From positions 1 through 28,339 of the forward strand of contig JAITBS010000189.1 of the NCBI GenBank assembly GCA_031283515.1: DNA of 28,339 nucleotides. Reading direction: 5' to 3'. A program made the translations under genes and the position numbers. Source of the DNA: Planctomycetaceae bacterium. Its GTDB lineage: Bacteria > Planctomycetota > Planctomycetia > Pirellulales > Thermoguttaceae. Positions 24,504 through 28,339 of the stretch are shown one piece after another. Position 1 is the stretch's first letter, and the number at the start of each line of letters is the position of its first letter. The notes under the pieces are model-generated. The model searched no databases, was not told the origin of the DNA, and saw only the letters and a list, made by a program, of their open reading frames with translations.

Positions 24504-24532
24504 AATATAATTGATAACCGCCATGAATGCAA
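24504..24532 (-). promoter_or_regulatory. Promoter of the HtrA-like gene
   Basis: On the minus strand TTGCAT (24527-24532) and TATATT (24504-24509) are 17 bp apart, giving a leader of about 34 nt to the ATG at 24463. It overlaps the first codons of the longer open frame, which argues for the shorter protein. Confidence 0.55.
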
Positions 24533-24546
24533 AAGACAATTTTAAA

Positions 24547-24820
24547 TAACTGTCTATTTTATTAACCGCTCAAATACATTATTCAAATAGTCCGTAGATT
24601 TTCGCAGATTCGCAAGCGGAGTTTTTACCGAAACGGCAATAAACCGACTCTTTGAAACGAATATTTTTAGCCTATTCTCTTTTCGTCTGTTTTGGGCATT
24701 TTTTCTGTTTCATAATTCTCAAAAAAAATAATCTCTAAAAATGGGCGTAATTTTTACGTAAATCTGCGGACGAAAATTTCCAAATATCTTGTGTCCTCTG
24801 CTGATAAAAATAGATAGTTA
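24547..24820. repeat. Type C inverted-repeat-bounded element, simple copy
   Basis: The left end TAACTGTCTATTTTATTAAC (24547-24566) is matched in inverted form at 24801-24820 (TAACTATCTATTTTTATCAG read on the minus strand). A GTCCGYAGATT motif near the left and AATCTGCGGAC near the right are also inverted copies of each other. The copy at 25755-26219 has the same arrangement, including TTTTCTGTTTCRTAATTCTC (24701-24720 and 26141-26160). It fills the gap between the hydrolase stop and the protease promoter, and I see no gene in it. Confidence 0.65.
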
Positions 24821-24838
24821 CCATTTTAACAGAAAAAT

Positions 24839-25720
24839 TCAATGTCGTTTCAGAAATTCGTTCAATGCGTTTATAACCTCTTCAGGAGCATCCTCAACAA
24901 GATAATGGTGAGCGTCATTGAGACGGTGAACATCGGCTTCTGGATAAAACTGAAGAAAACGTTTCAGATAGTCCGGCGTAAAACACCAATCCAACATTCC
25001 CCAGATTAAACAAACCGGTTTGTTACGAAATTTTGGTAATGCTTCCTCAATATTGGTAAGCGTTTTGTAAGTTGGATGCCGCGGTGAAAGCGGAATGTCC
25101 ATCACAAATCGATACAACGCCGTTCGGTGCGCCCATGAATCATAAGGAGCCGTCAAACCCTCGCGAACTTCTTTCGGTAAACCTTTCCGTTTGGCAATTG
25201 CCATTCGGGTTGCTCCTTTCGCAAAGAGGTTAAAACCTTGAACCAACAACCGTCCTAACCCAGGAATCCGGCACATCCGAATTCGTAACGGACATTGAAT
25301 TCCGCGAAACGCCGCCGTGTTCATTAACACAAACCGATCAAATCTGTCCGGTAATCGAACCGCTGCTCCCATGCCAATCGCACCGCCCCAATCATGAGCA
25401 ATCAATGTGATATTCTGTAAATTCAAAAATTCAATCAATTGACAAATATCTTCGATACGGCGTTCCAAAGTAAACGGATAACGTGATTCGTCCGGCATGT
25501 CCGATAAACCGCAACCAATGTGATCAACCGCAATCACCCGATACCGATCACGAAATATCGCAACAAGATTACGCCAATAAAACGACCACGTCGGATTACC
25601 ATGAACCATTAACAAAACCTCCCGATTTACCGCATTTCTCGGACGTTGTTCGTCAAGATAATGGTATCGAAAACCATCTATGTCAAGAAAATGAGATTCA
25701 AAAGGATAGAGTTTTGTCAT
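24839..25720 (-). CDS. Alpha/beta hydrolase of the haloalkane dehalogenase / OleB type
   Basis: A 293-residue alpha/beta-fold hydrolase. The oxyanion region HGNPTWSFYW (about residues 41-50), the Asp nucleophile in AHDWGG (about 110-115), an acid in WGMLDW near residue 246 and the histidine in NDAHHYLVED near residue 272 are visible. An Asp nucleophile with HGNPTW places it in the haloalkane dehalogenase branch. DHIGCGLSDMPD and APYDSWAHR recall OleB, the beta-lactone decarboxylase of long-chain olefin synthesis, as I remember that family; oleA, oleC and oleD are not in the window, so the substrate is open. The start MTKLYPF (25720) is preferred: the upstream frame to 25822 is encoded by the type C repeat. 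No Shine-Dalgarno site is seen. Confidence 0.85.
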   Translation of the reverse strand: MTKLYPFESHFLDIDGFRYHYLDEQRPRNAVNREVLLMVHGNPTWSFYWRNLVAIFRDRYRVIAVDHIGCGLSDMPDESRYPFTLERRIEDICQLIEFLNLQNITLIAHDWGGAIGMGAAVRLPDRFDRFVLMNTAAFRGIQCPLRIRMCRIPGLGRLLVQGFNLFAKGATRMAIAKRKGLPKEVREGLTAPYDSWAHRTALYRFVMDIPLSPRHPTYKTLTNIEEALPKFRNKPVCLIWGMLDWCFTPDYLKRFLQFYPEADVHRLNDAHHYLVEDAPEEVINALNEFLKRH

Positions 25721-25754
25721 CGGATCATTAACCGGAAACTTCGTAAAATATACG

Positions 25755-26219
25755 TAACCGCCTGTTTTATTAACGGTTTGAATATTTCGTTCAAATCGTC
25801 CGCAGATTACGCAGATTTTCACAGATTATTTTAAAAATTGTAACTATTCAGCCGCCTTTTAGTTTTTCTTCTTCACCCCAAAGGGGTACAATTTTCATAA
25901 CCGCAGGTCATCGACCTGCGGACTTGTGTCTGTACAAACCTCTGTCTGAAAGACAGAACTTTCTTGATCACCGGTTTTACGATTGGGTTCGTTTAGTTTC
26001 GCCTTTCAGGCGATGTTGAGGCGAGGCGTTTACCGTAGGTCGCGCTTCGCTTGACCTACGGTTACGAAAATTCCACCCCTTCAGGGTGAAAAAGAAGAAA
26101 ATAATAATTCTACTGATATATTACAAAAATATTTATTATTTTTTCTGTTTCGTAATTCTCAAAAAAACAATCTGCGAACATCTGCGTAATCTGCGGACTC
26201 TGTTGATAAAACAATTTAC
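25755..26219. repeat. Type C element, copy with a nested type A element
   Basis: The left end TAACCGCCTGTTTTATTAAC (25755-25774) and GTCCGCAGATTACGCAGATT (25798-25817) are mirrored on the right by ATCTGCGTAATCTGCGGAC (26180-26198) and GTTGATAAAAC followed by AATTTACG. The final bases supply the TAA stop of the hydrogenase gene (26216-26218). Compared with 24547-24820, it carries the type A element (25840-26124) in its middle. It occupies nearly all of the gap between the hydrogenase and hydrolase genes. Confidence 0.6.
25840..26124 (-). repeat. Type A inverted-repeat-bounded structured element, copy 2
   Basis: The right end TTCTACTGATATATTAC (to 26124) is well kept; the left end GTAACTATTCAG (25840-25851) is decayed. 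Hairpins CCGCAGGTC-ATC-GACCTGCGG (25901-25921), TCTGTCT-GAA-AGACAGA (25941-25957), GCC-TTTCA-GGC (about 26001-26011) and CCGTAGGTC/GACCTACGG (26033-26061) lie in the same order and spacing as at 18546-18829. It is 285 bp against 284 bp. It lies 91 bp after the hydrogenase stop. Confidence 0.8.
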
Positions 26220-27958
26220 GTTAACGTTTCGCGTTCGTGGTAATGGGTGTGCAGTAATTCGTGTGATTTATGGGAATTGGGTTCGCCGAAAAATTCTTTG
26301 TAAATTTGTACAATTTCAGGATTGGCGTGGGAAACTCGCAGTTTTTCGCCGTCGTCAATCGTGTACAAACCGTGAGTGCGCACTTTGACTTTTTGGACAT
26401 CCGTCCCATAGGGTTGACCGCCGCCGCCAACACAACCACCAGGGCAAGTCATCACCTCAACAAAATGAATATCCTTCTTCTCACCGGAATTGATTTGATC
26501 AAGCAACCGTTTGGCATTCCCAAGACCGTTGACCACCGCAACTCCAACATTCAATCCGTTGATGTCAACATGAGCCTCTTTAATACCGTCCAAACCGCGA
26601 ACCGCTTCAACTTTTAGATCATTGAGTTCGTTGCCGGTCAGAAAATGATACGCCGACCGAATCGCCGCTTCCATCACTCCGCCTGTAACACCAAAAATTT
26701 TACCCGCCGAACTACGGATGCCGAAAGGTGAATCTGCCTGTTCCGGTTGCAGGCTCTTGAGGTCAAGATCAAACCGGCGAATCATTTGAGCAAGTTCCCG
26801 TGTCGTCAGAACAGCGTCAACATCCTGATAACCGCTGCGCCCCATTTCAGGACGACTCGCCTCAAACTTCTTGGCAGTACAAGGCATCACGGAAACACTG
26901 AAAATCTTTTTCGGATCAAGATTATTTTTTTCGGCGTAATATGTTTTGATTACCGCACCGAGCATTGCCTGCGGACTTTTACAACTCGAAAGATTCGGAA
27001 TATTTTTCGGATAAAATGTTTCAACATATTTGATCCAACCCGGCGAACAACTTGTGAACATCGGCAACACGCCGCCGGTTTTTACACGATTGACTAATTC
27101 TGTTGCTTCTTCCATAATTGTCAAATCAGCACTGAAACTTGTATCGAAAACACGGTCAAATCCCATTTGCCGCAGTGCCGCGTGCATAATTCCCATAACA
27201 TCACTTCCCAACGCAAAACCAAATTCTTCACCAAGTGCGATGGAAACTGACGGAGCGTGTTGCACGACAACATGCAGATTCGGATCACGCAACGCCGCAA
27301 TAATTCGTTTGATATGAGACTTAGCAACCAGTGCGCCGGTAGGACATGCTGTTACACATTGACCGCAGTTGACACAACTGGAAACATTTAATCCTTCGTC
27401 AAAAGCAGTTCCGACGGTTGTTTTGGAGCCGCGGTTGATAAAGTCAATGCACGCAACTCCCTGAACCTCTTCACAAACCCGTACACATTTTCCGCATTTA
27501 ATACATTTTTCCGGATCACGGACAATTGATTCACCGGAAAAATCACGGGAATAAGTATCTTTTTGTCCGACGAATCGTCGTCGTCGAATGCCAAAAGATT
27601 CGGCAAGTTCCCGAAGTTGACAATTACCGTTGCGTTCGCAAAACAAGCAGTCATCGGGATGATCGGCAAGAAGGAGTTCGATAATCATACGTCGTGCTTC
27701 AACGGCTCGGTCGGAATGAGTTTTAACTTTCATTCCGGCAGCAACCGGAAACGCACAACTCGGTACAAGACTGCGTTGTCCTTCAACTTCGACAACACAA
27801 ATTCGGCAGGCACCGCTAGGCGGTAATCCGTCGTAATAGCAAAGCGTCGGAACATGAATTCCGACTCGTTGCAAGGTTTTCAGTAACGTCTCACCCGGTA
27901 CGGCATTGACCGGACGACCATTGACTTCGATCTGAACAGTGTTGGTTGGTGTTGACAT
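26216..27958 (-). CDS. hydA: [FeFe] hydrogenase catalytic subunit, NADH-linked (HndD/HydA type)
   Basis: It reversibly makes H2 from protons, usually with NADH and/or ferredoxin through partner subunits. The 580-residue protein has a 2Fe-2S domain (Cys40, 51, 54, 68), a His-box 4Fe-4S site (His100, Cys104, 107, 113), two 4Fe-4S ferredoxin motifs (Cys152-162 and Cys195-205), and the H-cluster domain with TSCSPGW (302-308), MPCTAKKFE (Cys360) and EVMTCPGGCVGGGGQP (Cys505, Cys509). A small-subunit-like segment (VQIYKEFFGEP, HELLHTHY) ends it. The first motif has Ser305 where the textbook form has a second Cys. No NuoE/NuoF-like partner gene precedes it: the 381 bp upstream are non-coding with a promoter. 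Maturases are not in the window. Confidence 0.95.
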   Translation of the reverse strand: MSTPTNTVQIEVNGRPVNAVPGETLLKTLQRVGIHVPTLCYYDGLPPSGACRICVVEVEGQRSLVPSCAFPVAAGMKVKTHSDRAVEARRMIIELLLADHPDDCLFCERNGNCQLRELAESFGIRRRRFVGQKDTYSRDFSGESIVRDPEKCIKCGKCVRVCEEVQGVACIDFINRGSKTTVGTAFDEGLNVSSCVNCGQCVTACPTGALVAKSHIKRIIAALRDPNLHVVVQHAPSVSIALGEEFGFALGSDVMGIMHAALRQMGFDRVFDTSFSADLTIMEEATELVNRVKTGGVLPMFTSCSPGWIKYVETFYPKNIPNLSSCKSPQAMLGAVIKTYYAEKNNLDPKKIFSVSVMPCTAKKFEASRPEMGRSGYQDVDAVLTTRELAQMIRRFDLDLKSLQPEQADSPFGIRSSAGKIFGVTGGVMEAAIRSAYHFLTGNELNDLKVEAVRGLDGIKEAHVDINGLNVGVAVVNGLGNAKRLLDQINSGEKKDIHFVEVMTCPGGCVGGGGQPYGTDVQKVKVRTHGLYTIDDGEKLRVSHANPEIVQIYKEFFGEPNSHKSHELLHTHYHERETLT

Positions 27959-28107
27959 GAGAGTTTAGAGGGTTAAATGTAAAACTTCAGAATTACGGAT
28001 TTTTCAAAATAGAACCGTCAAAAAATGATTCGGCTCACTTCGATCCGAATTCTTCTTCTTGAGAAAAACATTTTCAGTTATTCCCAATAAAACAGCAGGG
28101 TTCAAAG

Positions 28108-28136
28108 AATATATGCAAAAAATAACCAAATGTCAA
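28108..28136 (-). promoter_or_regulatory. hydA: Promoter of the [FeFe] hydrogenase gene
   Basis: On the minus strand a perfect TTGACA (28131-28136) and TATATT (28108-28113) are 17 bp apart, a near-consensus housekeeping promoter. It implies a leader of about 140 nt before the ATG at 27958, which itself has no clear Shine-Dalgarno site. Confidence 0.6.
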
Positions 28137-28233
28137 CACAATGACAAAAGAAAACTTCAAAGAAATTCGATCAAAAACTATCCGAAAAATCTGTTAAAAA
28201 AAAAGAACAATAAATAATCTGTTGACTAACTCA

Positions 28234-28262
28234 TTGAAATAATCAGAGATGATCCCTATAAT
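28234..28262 (+). promoter_or_regulatory. Rightward promoter leaving the window
   Basis: TTGAAA (28234-28239) and a perfect TATAAT (28257-28262) are 17 bp apart on the plus strand. Whatever it drives begins at about 28269 and lies mostly beyond the window; a protein gene or a small RNA are both possible. Confidence 0.5.
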
Positions 28263-28339
28263 TTGTACTCGATGGAATTTTTACAAAATTATTGAAGATA
28301 TGGGAACTTTATAGTGTTCTGGCGTTTGGTTTTAATTTT

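Larger units (their letters stand above)
27959..28339. other. Divergent promoter region upstream of the hydrogenase gene
   Basis: No gene is visible. The region is AT-rich and holds two well-formed, divergently oriented promoter candidates about 100 bp apart: one leftward to the hydrogenase gene and one rightward out of the window. The 77 nt downstream of the rightward promoter have no recognisable start codon with a ribosome site. Confidence 0.6.

Noticed and set aside
24464..24532. Longer start of the HtrA-like protease
   Set aside because: The upstream ATG lies in the -35 box of a good promoter, and the signal peptide begins at the ATG at 24463.
25721..25822. N-terminal extension of the hydrolase (frame open to 25822)
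   Set aside because: These codons are encoded by the type C repeat, including its ATCTGCG motif, and have no counterpart in the family; the protein begins at 25720.
1..28339. tRNA, rRNA or CRISPR arrays
   Set aside because: I scanned for them and saw no cloverleaf-like run, rRNA motif or regularly spaced repeats; a proper tRNAscan or Infernal run was not possible.

Overview
The window looks like a low-GC (roughly 40%) chromosome segment of an anaerobic planctomycete, possibly gut-associated. This is an inference from several things: ribosomal protein flavours (for example L14 beginning MIQMQTRLDVADNTGAKE), no rpmD (L30) between rpsE and rplO, few clear Shine-Dalgarno sites, a signal-peptide tricorn-type protease, an OleB/haloalkane-dehalogenase-type hydrolase and an NADH-linked [FeFe] hydrogenase subunit. 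No 16S rRNA or tRNA is present to settle the taxonomy. Every convincing complete gene is on the minus strand, so transcription runs from high to low coordinates.

Region 1 (about 1245-14501) is a fused S10-spc ribosomal operon read right to left: rpsJ, rplC, rplD, rplW, rplB, rpsS, rplV, rpsC, rplP, rpmC, rpsQ, rplN, rplX, rplE, rpsN, rpsH, [a lipoprotein gene], rplF, rplR, rpsE, rplO, secY, adk. After adk comes a small, probably truncated, exported propeller-type protein. Then the operon stops: map, infA, rpmJ and the alpha operon do not follow. Oddities inside it are the lipoprotein gene between rpsH and rplF, a lysine-rich tail on L18, a lysine-rich insert in L14, a 62-nt rpsC/rplP overlap, and small hairpin repeats in three gaps.

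Region 2 (14875-28339) holds five single genes separated by long, repeat-filled gaps: a tricorn-like periplasmic protease, glgB (glycogen branching enzyme), a two-protease-domain HtrA-like protein whose second domain has lost its catalytic residues, the OleB/dehalogenase-like hydrolase, and a [FeFe] hydrogenase catalytic subunit with a well-formed promoter. A good promoter also points rightwards out of the window. At the far left edge is the first 16 codons of a probable AAA-type ATPase.

The most unusual content is non-coding. Four elements of about 285-375 bp (385-710, 18546-18829, 21143-21517, 25840-26124) share an end sequence ending in TTCCACTGATATATTAC, three with a recognisable inverted copy at the other end. 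Inside they are rows of short hairpins of two kinds (type A: 18546 and 25840; type B: 385 and 21143). All four lie in the same orientation just 3' of a minus-strand gene. A third family with different inverted ends (24547-24820 and 25755-26219) fills both gaps around the hydrolase gene, and one of its copies contains a type A element nested inside it. One type B copy sits exactly where a plus-strand gene start (GGAGG, ATG, AAA AAA TTT) is cut off, and its other end supplies the stop codon of the propeller gene. This suggests the elements are, or were, mobile and reshape gene ends.
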